A DNA stretch of 64,000 nt from Corbicula japonica (GCA_038501625.1 JAZAYU010000003.1:5656796-5720795); one strand, 5' to 3'. Numbered from the stretch's first letter, positions 49,457 to 61,289 are shown. A program made the numbers and translations. Notes: generated from the letters alone by a model not told the origin.

Positions 49457-50442
49457 GGATGTGGTAGTTCATGATAAACATATTTCATTTTAAAACATTC
49501 ATTCATTTAGCAGTCATAATTAACATAACAATAATTAATCAATATATAAGATCTTCTGTCTGTTTCTTTCAAAAGAGGACAGGAATGATGTCATTACTTC
49601 CCCACTTGCTGTCTCTGTCTTTCAAACCTTTATTAACATGGGGCCGCTAGGGACTGAATCACGACAGCTATATATTGCAAAAGTACAAAATACCTGCACC
49701 TGACTCTGTCAATTTTTACCCTCATCATTCAGCATTGTAAATTTGAGGTCGGTGCACCCTGAAACTAGATTTAAGCATCCCAGTGGTTAATATTCACTTA
49801 GGCAATAACCTCGCTGATTACCGTCTTTGTCAACTTTATTGTGACATTTAATTGTGAAAGAAGTCTGTTTGTAATCTCATTTCCTGTTCTTTATATGGAA
49901 CTTTTTCTGTTATTGATTTAATGTGGGCTCTCTTTAAAGAATAATTCTGTTTATATGTCATTGATTGTAAACAAAACACTTGAGCGTGTTTGAAGCTTCC
50001 AAATCATGATAAATTATTATTCTTTAAAATGAAACACTACAGAATGTTGTATTGTGACGGAAAGCTTTGTCAAAGCAATCTTTGTAAATCCTGACTTTGC
50101 ATGATATGTGTCCTCTTCTTAAGTTTCATAAAAGTTATAGCTTGTATTTGTTGAACAAGTTTGGTATAAATCTGACCAATCTCGTGCACAAACTATGTTA
50201 TTCTCTCGGTAATTGGTTCAATAACCACTATGGTCAGCACATTCGAAATTGACAGTAACGCTATTTGTGCAGGCATTGTTGCGGTCTTAGAAAGAAAAAT
50301 CGTTCATAAACGCAGTATTGTTATCAGTAATTAATCGGTTACCAATTTCAAATTATGAGGATCACGTTTATCTGGGTTAGCCGCGCAACCTTCTCCAGGA
50401 CTTGTCCAAATCGGTCCAAATCGGTAGTTTTATAGGACTTAA
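49457..50442 (+). repeat. Continuation of duplication copy 1
   Basis: Aligns with about 52120-53050: TGGATGTGGTAG, AAAGAGGACAGGAATGATGT, CACCCTCATCATT-type and GGTCAGCACATTCGAAATTG landmarks. A short 3' UTR scrap (GAGGTCGGTGCACCCTGAAA, about 49745) is included. No gene. Confidence 0.8.
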
Positions 50443-51145
50443 GGGATTGCCACACTCCTCCCAACTTTGTTCATCGGTAAAAAGACAATTATTAAAATCT
50501 CAATAATGGCAAAATGCCGTTCAATGAAACTTTGCACAAATGAATGTTAACTAATGTATCTTTATTTTGCATACAGTAAGACACGTAAGAAAAGTAAAGA
50601 AAAAAAGCTAGACCTAAAAATTCCTTAAAATTCTATTTACATAAATTCACAAAAACTAAGCGATACAGAACATAATTTTAAATTCCCACGTGAGCACAAT
50701 GATACTGACAAGAAAATGTTGTGTACTTTGTAAAAAAATGTCAACTACTAAAAGAGAAATCAGTGATTGTCATCCGTTTACGCGACCAGGAAGCGTCCAG
50801 AAAATTGAAGGTCAAACACACTTTTACTAATATCTCGTAAAGTTTACATATGTAAGTCACGATGACACAATAAATTGTTGTCAATATCATATTACTCATG
50901 TGGGCATTTAAAATGATGTTTTGTGTTGTTTAGTTTTTGTGAATTTATGTAAATAGAAATTTAGGGAATTTTTAGATCTCGCTATTTTTTTTTACTGTTC
51001 TAACATGTCTTACAATCTGCAAAATAAAGATACATTAATAACATACATTTGTGCAAAGTTTCGTTTAACGGCATTTTGCCGTTATTGAGATTTTGATAAT
51101 TTTCTTTTTATCGATGAACAAAGTTGGAAGGAGTGTGGCAATCCC
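50443..51145. mobile_element. Fold-back MITE with ~290-bp inverted arms and TTAA target duplication
   Basis: Begins GGGATTGCCACACTCCTCCC and ends with its near-complement. TTAA flanks both ends (50439-50442 and 51146-51149). Arms of about 290 bases leave only ~120 bp between them, and nothing is coded. Duplication copy 2 at 53050 lacks the element (GGATTGAATTGGCTAGGCG), which confirms the borders. TTAA duplication points to piggyBac- or Kolobok-type mobilisation. The open question is which autonomous partner supplies the transposase. Confidence 0.9.
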
Positions 51146-51409
51146 TTAATTGGCTAGGCGCTGTCGCCGTACAGTTAGATTCCCGGTATGGGAAATATCA
51201 TTTATACAAACTTTAATGCATTTCATTAAACCTAATCCTGTAGATTATTAACTTAATACCATGTTACAAATCCTGTAAATTATTAACCTAGTACCATACT
51301 TTTGTTGTAGTCATCAAAACAAATATATAAATATATTTTAACATGCACAGCTCAGGTTCAAGTACAACTACAGTCTACATGAGCCTAATTATATAAACAT
51401 GTCCTTTAA

Positions 51410-53133
51410 ATTATATGCATTATTTGATGACGGATTTTGAGTCAGGAAGGTAAAGTAAATACAAACAACGAAAGCTTTGATCCAGAACTCTAATTCCTGG
51501 GCGTCGACCCATTGGGCACGAAACTATAATGACGTCAAAATTCGGCAAAACACTGCCTATTCTCCATTTCTAAATACACAAAACGCCATTGTTATTAAGA
51601 ATTTAGACAAAATAACCCAAAACTCGTAAACAATAGAATTTGAAGAGTATAAAGATATTGCTATAAAATTGCTAAGCTGAAAAATTAAAATCAATTACAT
51701 CATTTTAATGGTATTCTTCATGTTTATTTAACGTTAAAATTGCCTGACAGCAAGTCGTAAGTTATGTAAGACACTTTCTATTCAGTGTTTTTTTATGTAT
51801 TGTTTAAAGAGAATAGAACAACTTTCATAGCGTTTTGATTGAGCTTTGGGGAAAATATTGGCAATATAGGGAAATGGAAATAAAATTGGTGTGTTTTACA
51901 AAGGCTGACAAATTTCGATTTGGGAAAATGTTTTTGAAAACGTTCCAAAAGGGAAAAAACATGTTTTGTTTTGTTTTGCCAATGAATACCATGGCGGTAA
52001 CCCCTCAGATTCTTATTTTCGTTAATTAATTGTGGTGTCCGTTTTGAAATTGCTCATCTTGGTATCTCATGCTCTACTTTCATTTCTACTTTTGGCTGTG
52101 TGGGGAAGCTGTGTCTTCTGGATGTGGTAGATCATGATATAAATATATTTCATTTTAAAATTTAAGGACATTCACTTAGCAGTCTTAATTTGCATATCAA
52201 TAATTAATCAATATATAAAAACTTCTGTCTGTTTCTTTCAAAAGAGGGCAGGAATGATGTCATTACTTCCCGACTTGCTGTCTCGGTCTTTCAAACCTTT
52301 ATTAACATGGAGCCGCTAGGGACTGAATCATGACAGCTATGTATTGCAAAAGTACAAAATACCTGCACCTGACTCTGTCAATTTTCACCCTCATCATTTA
52401 GCATTGTAAATTTGAGGTCGGTGCACCTTGGAACTAGATTAAAGCATCCCTGTGGTAAAAATTCACTTAGGCAATAACCTCGCTGATTACCGTCTTTGTC
52501 AACTTTATTGTGACATTTAATTGTGAAAGAAGTCTGTTTTTTGTAATCTCATTTCCTGTTCTTTATATGGAACTTTGTCTTTTATTGATTTAATGTGGTC
52601 TCTCTTTAAAGAATAATTCTGTTTATATGTGACAGTCATTCATTGTAAACAAATAACACTTTAACGTGTTTGAAGCTTCCAAATCATGATAAATTATGAT
52701 GTTTTAAAATGAAACTTTGCATAATACAAGTCTGCTTTTTAATTTTTATATAAGTTATAGCTTGTAATTGTTGAACAAATTTGGTGTAAATCCGACCAAT
52801 CTCGTGCACAAACTATGTTTTTCTCTCGGTAATGGGTTCAATACCCACTATGGTCAGCACATTCGAAATTGACATTAACGCTATTTGTGCAGGCATTATT
52901 GCGGTGTTAGAAAGAAGAATCGTTCATAAACGCAGTATTGTTATTAGTAATTAATTGGTTACCGATTTCAAATAATGAGGATCACGTTTATCAGGGTTAG
53001 TCGCGCGACCTTCTCCAGGAATGGTCCAAATCGGTAGCTTTCTAGGATTGAATTGGCTAGGCGCTGTCGCCGTACAGTAAGCTTCTCGGTATGGGTAATA
53101 TCATTTATACAAAATTTAATGCATTTCATTAAA
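51410..53133 (+). repeat. Segmental duplication, copy 2 (compact, empty sites)
   Basis: Direct repeat of copy 1, about 180 bp downstream of it, without the 655-units and the TTAA element. It includes a tail module (51975-52125: CCATGGCGGTAACCCCTCAG, TTGGCTGTGTGGGGAAGCTG) and the TGGGTTCAATACCCA spot near 52830. No gene. Confidence 0.85.
51975..52125 (+). repeat. Tail module, uninterrupted, in duplication copy 2
   Basis: Same module as 48.05-48.2 kb, but here its distal end runs on as GCTGTGTCTTCTGGATGTGG, which is how the insertion point of the 655 array in copy 1 is known. Confidence 0.8.
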
Positions 53134-53519
53134 ATATTCAATTAAAATTAAGGCATTTAGATCTAAAATGCTTAAGTGAAGTACCAGATAGTCGTAAGAT
53201 ATTGGAATAATGTTCGTATAGTGCTTCAATTTCTACGCTGGACTCAACTAGATGTCAGGGTTTGACTTAACATTAATTACCTTCCAGACAATTGAATACC
53301 GCCTCATTGATTCTGTCATATTGCGAGAAGAAATGTCTATTTACTGTACGAATATTAAAATATACAATCCTGATATCTACTTCATATAAAGCGCGCGAAA
53401 GCAATATAATACCGTAAGTGTAGTTTATCGTATAGGTTCCGTTTCCAATCTGAAAAATCGAATGTTGATTTAATTATGGCCAAAATGATGCCAATGATGA
53501 TAATCTACAAGAATAGTCA
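53134..53519. other. AT-rich stretch, nothing seen
   Basis: No feature supported. Confidence 0.35.
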
Positions 53520-53835
53520 GACTCAAAAAACACAGCTTCCCAACAGCCAAAAAGCAGACAGGAAAAGGGAGCCAATGTTGATAAAAAGATCAGTTTCTAA
53601 CAAAACACCATAAACAATTAGAAAAGGAGATCTTGGTGGATTACCGCCTTTGGAGGGTAGTGACAAAACAGTGACAAAACAATTTGATAATTGGTGTTTT
53701 TAACCGTTCTATGGTCTCACACATTCCCCAACTGGTTCTTATATGAACCAACAAGTTCAAGTTGTCTTTGTGAATTAGCTCCAACCCACCCACTAACACG
53801 TTAATTTTCAATCAAAAGCGCACAAACGTATTAGA
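53520..53835 (-). repeat. Tail module plus 3' UTR, antisense
   Basis: Read on minus: AGTTGTCTTGG-type UTR sequence with TGGGTGGGTTGGAGCTAATT, GAACCAGTTGGGGAATGTGT, then TTGTTTTGTCACTACCCTCC, GGCGGTAATCCACC and a CT-rich GGCTCCCTTTTCCTGTCTG block with no microsatellite expansion. Confidence 0.75.
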
Positions 53836-55585
53836 CATAAATAGCTTAAAAGCATTTATAAGCAAAAACATTGGTTACTCAGTTACTCGATATCGGCAAT
53901 TATACTTGATAAACGGTTTTCGTAATATATAATACCGATAATTATAATAACCTCAGAAAAGCATCTTATGAAGTCTATATTTCACAACATGGTTGCTCCT
54001 TAAGGGCTTTTATAGCAATCCAACGTAATACTATGTAATCTTACCAGATCAACGCTTGACTAGTACTGGCGCATGTATTAATAAAACACGTAAGAACTGA
54101 AGTGTGGGTTTAACCGCCAACACAAATTTAGTTCAAAATAGTGTGCTGTTTAAAAACTTCTACTGCAGTTATTTCTCAACCGGTGTTTTATGGAGATTTG
54201 ATGTACAAACTGAAGAACATAAAATGCCATTTTATTTTCCCCACTGTATTCGTAAAAGACATCACTTAATTCAAAATGAAACTTTCAAGGCTTCCGAAGC
54301 TCTCCGCATGTTTGGTGATATTTTACCCTTCTACAGTTTACCGCTATGTTAGGTAGTTTGGTTAATGAATTAATGAGCGTTTTAGATTTCAAATTCTAGG
54401 TAAAGTAGGAAACTAATTTTCATGCTTATAGTTAAAACTTTTTATTTTACGACACTTGATGCTTGTAACAACGTATTCCCAGCGTAGAAACCGCTAGAAA
54501 ATAAAAGCACAATATATCTCGCGAACTTTAACATGTTGATATTAAAGTCATTTTGCATTTTTTAGTCTAAAGCACCGTTGATTAAATATTACAATATATT
54601 GAAACCAAGAAAGGTGTTTTAGAATAAAAAAAACTACATATAAAACTTTGATTGTGGTTTTTACAAAAATGTTACGAACTTACTTTATAAAAACTGCAGA
54701 ATACGAATATCATGACACATTCATTTTAGTAATTAAGCATAATTTAATATTAAAAATTTAGAAATTATTTCAAACGCGTTCTGGCAAATAGAAACCCGCT
54801 CGACTCAGTGAATAAGATCGCTTTCTTACCTCTGTAAAATCAGTTTAATTATCATACATTTTGAAATCTTTATTTTCCCCTGTATTTCGAGTTCTTGAAC
54901 AAGCGCAAATCAAAACCTTTACAAAATTTCACAAGTTTAAGCGTTAAATATGTTTGATTTTTTAAGTAAAGGTGCAACGATATGTTATTAACACTTCTAC
55001 GCTTTATTTTTGATTTTTTTAATATTAACCACGTGACCAAATAAATTAGTAAAACTTTTCACTTTATAAAGATATTGTACAAATGTTTGAACTCAGTTTA
55101 GAGGAATAATGATATTCGTAGACTGAGTTTTTAAATGAAAATCAAGAGAGTATTCGTCGTCTTAAATTTGCAATGGAGTTCTAAAAATAAGAAGACATAC
55201 TTTGATAAAAATGAGACAAATTTCGGGGAAAAAATCAAGAGTGATATTCATTCTATATGTGAATGACATCATTTTTGTAAAGGTTAATACCAAGAAGAAT
55301 GGAACATTTAAAAAAACTATCGGAAAAGTTTACATTTTATATTGCGGTGTTTCAGTCCCGTTACCCGATGTCTGTCGGCTGCCTAGCGTGAAAATCACTC
55401 ATCTAATGGAGTTTTGTGTTCTTTTTAAAAAAGTTATACACACCGAACTGATAATAATCTGTTACAACGAATATTCTATATAAAAATAAATAAAACATGT
55501 AACTTAATGCGTTTGAGGCATATAAATATTTTAATACATGTTCTACGACTGAGATCTACACAGTGATATTGATATACCATTGAAC
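53836..55585. other. AT-rich stretch, no gene supported
   Basis: Open frames of 82 and 93 codons (54104-54352, 55202-55483) have no motif, and the first needs a GTG start. I treat them as chance. Confidence 0.35.
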
Positions 55586-55721
55586 AAGGTTATAAAACTG
55601 AGCATGGAAACCAGTCTCAAATCTCAAGTATCTGAATGGCTGAAAAGGCGACTGGTCGTCATTTTAGCCAATCAGATACTTGAGATTTGAGACTGGTTTC
55701 CAATCTCAGCTTTCTAACCTT
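55586..55721. mobile_element. Hairpin MITE, family H, copy 3 (136 bp)
   Basis: Begins AAGGTTATAAAACTGAGC and ends CTCAGCTTTCTAACCTT. Arms carry ACCAGTCTCAAATCTCAAGT and its complement, with AGGCGACTGGTCGTC at the centre. More diverged between arms than copy 1. Confidence 0.85.
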
Positions 55722-56884
55722 CAGCCCATATATTTTTTTTGGAAAACTCACCCATATCACTAAATTTATAACTTTCAAATTTAGCTTAAGAGTCGTGTGC
55801 AGTCTTTTTCTTTAAATTTTAGATGATAGTAAACCATGACAATTTTACCACAATATTTGTATATCTCATGAATACCGCATCAGTAGTCGCATTTTAGTTG
55901 TAATGTTTAGTTGTTTGTCAAGAATATAATGTTCTGTAAACCGCTGGATTCCATTAAAATAAATGGTTCCCGCTGCTAGACTTCGAATGAAATGTTTAGA
56001 CTAGCATTTAAATGGTATCTAATTACAACTTTATGTCGCCACAATTTCCAATTAGGCAGATTTTATTTGTTTTAGTTAGAATGTCGGTTATATCGTTTGC
56101 CATTTAATGCATTTAATTGTATGTTTCCCGCTGAAGCCAGACATGACTAAAACTATTTAAAAGCGTAGACTCAGTCTGATACAGAATGCACTTTGTTAAT
56201 TCTAGATGGAGAAAAAAACAACTCTTCTCATTTTATTTTAATCATGGTTTGCGTTAATTCAGGCAGTTTTAACAAATTCCATACAAAAAATAATTGGAGG
56301 CCCTATTAATGTTCTGCAGCATGCATATTGATACTACTTTAACAAAGTAAGGCAGTGCTTTCTGATATTTCACTTTATTTTATTCGAGTAAGTAGAAACT
56401 AGCTCAAGTACAAATATAATACTTAATTTAAGTGAATTGATACATGTATTTGCAAACTATGCTAAACGATTACCATAGTGACAAATATTCAGGAACAAAA
56501 AGATGAAAATTATTCTCCATTCTTTGTCAAAAGAGTGTTTTTTTTAACTTTCAAAATATTTTATTACATTGCTATAATGCTGTCATTGAATCTCGACATA
56601 GACCGACACTATATGTGCTGTCTGATGTACAAAAATATATTTTTTCAAGGAGTAAAATGAATTATAATTGGTCATGGAAGTTGAAAACTGCTTTTAAGAA
56701 CATGTATCATACCGTTAAAGAAGCAGGATTAACTTCACCTTAAGGCACAAGACCTCAGATTCGGTAATGGGTTGACTGATTAACAAATGTAAATATACGA
56801 TTCTAGGTTAAAAGCTTTACTGTAGCATACAATTCATAGTCCATATTTAATTTCTTTAGTTCTATCAATATAAATAGATGAAAG
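55722..56884. other. AT-rich stretch, nothing seen
   Basis: No feature supported. Confidence 0.4.
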
Positions 56885-56995
56885 GGAACTTTAAAAGCTT
56901 CGAACAAAATGAAAATATTGCAGGCTCGCTTTGACTGAGCCTGTTCAAGGGAAGTAATGGAAATGCATATTACTACCCACACCAATCAGCGGTTA
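56885..56995 (-). repeat. 655-unit fragment, antisense
   Basis: AAAATATTGCAGGCTCGCTT, GAGCCTGTTCAAGGGAAGTA and GGAAATGCATATTACTACCC match the ACTGCCC...GAGCCTGCAATATTTTC part of the unit in reverse. Confidence 0.75.
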
Positions 56996-57074
56996 AAATT
57001 GAGATAGAAATGCAATTATAAAATCAAAATGCCATTACAGTTCTATGAAAAAACAATGTTGTAGTTAACTATCT

Positions 57075-57360
57075 GTAACACGACAAATATGAAAAAAATG
57101 CAGGCTATGTTTGATTGAGCCAGTTGATGGACAGTAATGGCAATGCATGTGACTGCCCTAGCCGACAAGACCGAGATTGAATGCAACTTAACATTAACAC
57201 CAGTTAACAGTACAAATAAATATTCGGTCATTTCCAAATGACAGTGAGCACATGTCGGTGAACATGGAACCTTCATTGCGATATTTTCAGATAAATACCA
57301 TGTTCGGCGGCGTATGGTGTTCAGATTAAATAATGAATTTGTCCTAAACGAGAAGATAGC
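57075..57360 (-). repeat. 655-unit partial copy, antisense
   Basis: CACGACAAATATG, GAGCCAGTTGATGGACAGTA, CACCAGTTAACAGTACAAAT, GGTGAACATGGAACCTTCAT and CGGCGGCGTATGGTG follow the reverse order of the unit. The 145-codon minus-strand frame across it (57043-57480) is a repeat by-product. Together with the previous fragment it duplicates the GCAGGCT...CTGCCC segment. Confidence 0.8.
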
Positions 57361-57652
57361 GTTTTCTTTATCTCTGTTTATCGAACTTAACAAAAGAATA
57401 CTACAAGAAGACCTGTGAATGTGAATATATATATCGAGTTTCTTTTTTTCTCCAATATTTATTCCATCTTTGAAAGACATGATATATTCAACAAATATAC
57501 ACTCAGAAAAAATGCTAACTATAAGTTGTCAGTACTTAAACGGGTTACTTTTTCTGTTATTCGATATCTGGATATAAAAGTATAGCTAGATGCACTGTTT
57601 AATCAAGGATGTTTTAAAAGGAATATAAATAAAAGGAAGAAAGATAAGACAT

Positions 57653-57654
<2 letters not shown>

Positions 57655-57704
<50 letters not shown>

Positions 57705-57720
57705 CGAGAGAGAGAGAGAG
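57655..57720. repeat. (GA)n microsatellite
   Basis: About 33 GA units with a few GCGA interruptions. Its flanks show no tail-module sequence. Confidence 0.95.
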
Positions 57721-58049
57721 GATAAAAAGGGAGAGAAGAAAGATTGTCCGCCATTAGTTATTAAGCTAACAAGAGTCTCCATTTTGCGTATTGTTGTTCT
57801 TGTTTATATCAAGTTTCTATATTTACCTATATTGATTTCTATCAACATTTAATAAAACAAGAAATAAAGCAACAGTGTTGGTTAGTATTTTCATTATTTA
57901 CAGCATATTGTCATAAAGTTGGTTTGAAAGTTTTAGTCCTCTGGTTTCACATAACCACGGAATAAATTTAGAATCAGTAATTAACACAGTTAATTGGTAT
58001 TAATAGTGTCATTACATGTACAGCACGTGCTAGAAAGCCCAGAGTATTC
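57721..58049. other. AT-rich stretch, nothing seen
   Basis: No feature supported. Confidence 0.35.
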
Positions 58050-58165
58050 CAACGATGAACGTGTCGTCGACATTGAATTGCGTTCAACACTAAGCTAGGC
58101 GGCGTGCAATGCTTGCAATATTATCGAATTTATCTTTATCAATGGCTGTTAAAGTTCACCAATAA
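58050..58165 (+). repeat. 655-unit fragment
   Basis: GAATTGCGTTCAACACTAAG and GCTAGGCGGCGTGCAATGCT followed by GGCTGTTAAAGTTCACC. Internal deletion removes the ACTGCCC segment. Confidence 0.65.
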
Positions 58166-58664
58166 ACGATTTTTTTAAATGGATGTTTCTCATTTCTTAT
58201 ATTTAACGTCGTTGTACTTCAGTAATCGTACTTTTAACTATTGAATATCAAGATGTTTTTATTCGGTGTTAATAGATTTTCGCTTAAATAATGCATACTA
58301 ACGGGGTGTTAATCTTTAAAATGAATAAAGTCATAGCGAAAACGCAGCTTAAGCACGCGGCCAATAAAAAGAGGATTACGTGAGAAAATGCATTTAAGAT
58401 CACAAGTAGTTATAAATCAGTCAGTGGTGAAATAACTTAGCAACCAACAAGCCTGAAAGTGTTAAATGAATGGTCTGTAATGTAAATGCATTTCAAATTA
58501 GAACGCCTACTGCGGTATCATTTAATTTAGTGGCACAAAAAAATCGCACAAACGCAGAAAATGACTATTTCGCGGAGACGAAATTTGACACAAATTCATT
58601 ATTGTAGAAAATAAAATTGTCAGATACGCAATAAATTTGAAAATGTCCTCGTCAGTCGTAGTAG
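58166..58664. other. AT-rich stretch, nothing seen
   Basis: No feature supported. Confidence 0.35.
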
Positions 58665-60095
58665 GCCCCTTGTATAATTCAGATTTGGATATTTTTCAAT
58701 CACCTCAAGGGTATTCTTCCTGCTTTTTAAATTTTGCCTTTTGCATTGTCTGTGATATGCAGGATTTATATTCTCAGATCCCCTGTCAAAATTCCATTTT
58801 AGTTTCGCCCATTGTTTTCTCGTTAAGGACAAACCCATTCTTTTGTCCGGGGACCATACGCCGCTGAACATGGAATGGTATTAATTAGGGATGGGAACGG
58901 ATACCTAAATCCCTATTCGGATAACCGTATCCGAATAGGTATCCGGATAATATCCGATTAACCGTAACATTTTATCGACCACAGAAAATTTTGCTGATTT
59001 AATATTTTAAATTTAAAAAGCACAAACGTTACACTATATCGTGATCGTTTGAGTCCTCGACCAACCTACCGGGTTTATCACGGAAACAAAATATAAGTGA
59101 AAATTCGGACCCAACGACTTTACTTTTTAAGTCAATAACGAGTTGAAAAAAATTTAGCTACCGCGAAAAGGTACAAGGTTCGATAAAATTGGAGTTTTAT
59201 TTCACGTGGACGCTTGCAAGCGCATACATAATATTCTTTAAACGAAAAATACGCATATAGTCATATGCACTCATATGCAAGGCGATTCATTTTACGAAAA
59301 TCGGTCTGCACAGCAGCAGAACATGTAAAAACACAGAGTTTACAATAACTACATGAACAAATGCTGTGTAACCAATTTATCGATAAATCACATGTATCGG
59401 GTTAAAATACATGTAAAAGTTATGGTAATGGTTTATTGCATCATCTTATATTTTTGAATATCGGCGACTAACGTTAAATGATTTTTTCCTTTCAAGTCTT
59501 TTATGCGGTCATGTCAAAATAACAAACTGTCAAGATTATATTTGCTCAAAATTCTGTTGCAATAAATTGTCAATAATCTGAGGTTTGTTCTCGTTAACGA
59601 AAATAATCAAGTTGTTGCAACTTGACAGGTGTCATTTAACACGCTCTGTTCAAGGTACACCAATCAACAAAACGAAAGATCACGGTCTGGAATACAAATC
59701 TTCCGGTCTCCCAATTAACCACTTTACAAACAATTAACACCCCTTTGTCAACCCTGCTGAGACATCCTGGTCGAGTTACGCCTGGGGAAAACCATGTCAG
59801 TATCGAGATTAGTGCAAGCAGTGTAGCGAGTTTTAGAAAGATTTACCAGTTTAAGTTATATTTTACAAACCTTGAACAAAATACTGAAACTAAATTCGTA
59901 CGAATTTGAGGGTATTCGGATACGAGAATGGTATCCGGATACGATCTTACTATTCGGATATTCGGTTATCCGGATAACCGTTCCCATCCCTAGTATTAAT
60001 CTGAAAATACCGCATTGAAGGTTCCATATACTTCGCCATATGCATACCATCGTTCGAGATGGATCAAAATTGTACTGTTTATTGGTATATAGCAA
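58665..60095 (+). repeat. 655-unit copy split by a hAT element
   Basis: The first half (58665-58885) runs from TTGGATATTTTTCAATCACC to GAACATGGAATGGTATTAAT. The second (60001-60095) continues CTGAAAATACCGCATTGAAG to TACTGTTTATTGGTAT. Removing 58886-60000 restores the exact order of the array at 48.5 kb. Confidence 0.9.
58886..59992. mobile_element. Non-autonomous hAT transposon, 1107 bp, 8-bp target duplication
   Basis: Perfect 15-base terminal inverted repeats TAGGGATGGGAACGG are flanked by the 8-base duplication GTATTAAT (58878-58885 and 59993-60000), the classic hAT signature. Both subterminal zones are dense in CGGATA/TATCCG hexamers, as expected for transposase-binding sites. The interior has no transposase frame. 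The host site is a 655-unit copy, so the hAT insertion is the younger event. Confidence 0.92.
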
Positions 60096-60211
60096 ATTCG
60101 GAAAATACAAATAAACAAACTCTCAAACATTGTTTATATTTTAAGCATTTCGAAATTCAAAAGTGAAACAGACTGTTATCGGCTGATTTTGCTGAGGTAC
60201 TACTTTCTCTC

Positions 60212-60358
60212 AAGGTTGGTGCACCCTAGAACCTGGTTTAAACCCCCAGTGATATTTTGTTTTGCCACTGACCGTTCCAAGGCGGTATCCCCAAAGGTTC
60301 TCTTTTTCGTAAGTTGTTTGTGGCGTCCTATTTGAATTGACATACTTATAACAAACAT

Positions 60359-60406
<48 letters not shown>

Positions 60407-60482
60407 TCTCTTCTTTTTCGCTGCGTGGGGAGGCTGTGTTTTGTGAGTGTGGCGATTCCTGATATTCATATATTACTTTTCT
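60212..60482 (+). repeat. Tail module with internal (CT)n
   Basis: GGTTGGTGCACCCTAGAACC, GCCACTGACCGTTCCAAGGC, GGTATCCCCAAAGGTTCTC, (CT)21 at 60360-60402, then CGCTGCGTGGGGAGGCTGTG and TTCCTGATATTCATATATTAC. The best preserved copy of the module. Confidence 0.9.
60360..60402. repeat. (CT)n microsatellite
   Basis: Uninterrupted CT run at the CT-rich block of the tail module. Confidence 0.95.
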
Positions 60483-61289
60483 ATCAGCTCATCTGCAGTT
60501 CATTCTTTTGCATGTCTAATTGCTAAGGCAATCGTGCAAAAAGCCATTTGTAATAATGCTTTTAGATAACTTTAAATTTTCACTTTGTTGTTTACAACAT
60601 TTATATGTTAACGGACTGTTATTTTCTTTTTATTTAGCAATAATACTCGAGTGGGATTGATTTCCAAACTGTCTCTTGGTAGCTTCTTAACGTGCACTTC
60701 AAAGGAAAACCTTCATTATTGTTGACTGCATTATTTTGACGTGCTTTCACCTATTCGTTTGCTTTCCTGACATGAAGTAATTACTGTGCAAGAAACTTTT
60801 AATCATCTTACTTTTATGACTTCCTAAAAACGTATTTTTCCCTTGGAATACTTAATTATAATAGGTTCTTTGTAGCGGATAGAATTGACAAATAACCATA
60901 ATCCTAAAATTAAAAAAAATGTTCATGCATCTGAAGACATGTATAAAAGAAAAGCGGATTGAAAGATTACTTAAAATAACAACAAGCAAACATAATAAAA
61001 CTGCATTTTATATTTGTCTGACTCGGTTTCAATTGTTTGATAATGCAACACCCAGAGGTACTCCCTTATAAATATTCTATTTTTTATATGTTTGTCACAT
61101 TTCTGTCTTGAAAAGCATGGTTATTTTAAAGTTCAATATATAGATGGGTTGGATTTACTCGATCATTACAACACCTCTTTTAAAAAGTGAATTCATCATT
61201 TATTTACAGATCCGATATGGCACTGCTGATAATGCATAAAATAACTAATAGACTAATTCATAGATTATTAAAAATCATTTTGGAATTTT
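60483..61289. other. AT-rich stretch, nothing seen
   Basis: No feature supported. Confidence 0.4.

Larger units (their letters stand above)
46760..51235 (+). repeat. Segmental duplication, copy 1 (expanded by insertions)
   Basis: Matches 51410-53133 in the same orientation, from ATTTGAT...TTTTGAGTCAGGAAGG to ATGCATTTCATTAAA. Relative to copy 2 it carries a solo 655-unit (47052-47573), about 250 bp near 47.83-48.08 kb, a 655-unit array (48206-49456) and a TTAA fold-back element (50443-51145). Subtracting these leaves close to copy 2's length. The duplicated core is non-coding apart from tail-module pieces. Confidence 0.85.

Noticed and set aside
52820..52860. tRNA-like T-arm (TGGGTTCAATACCCA), possible tRNA or SINE promoter
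   Set aside because: No matching acceptor, D or anticodon arms at proper spacing, and the paralogous copy near 50210 has lost the pairing.
57043..57480. 145-codon minus-strand frame as a gene
   Set aside because: Most of it is an antisense 655-unit, which elsewhere is full of stops in the same frame.
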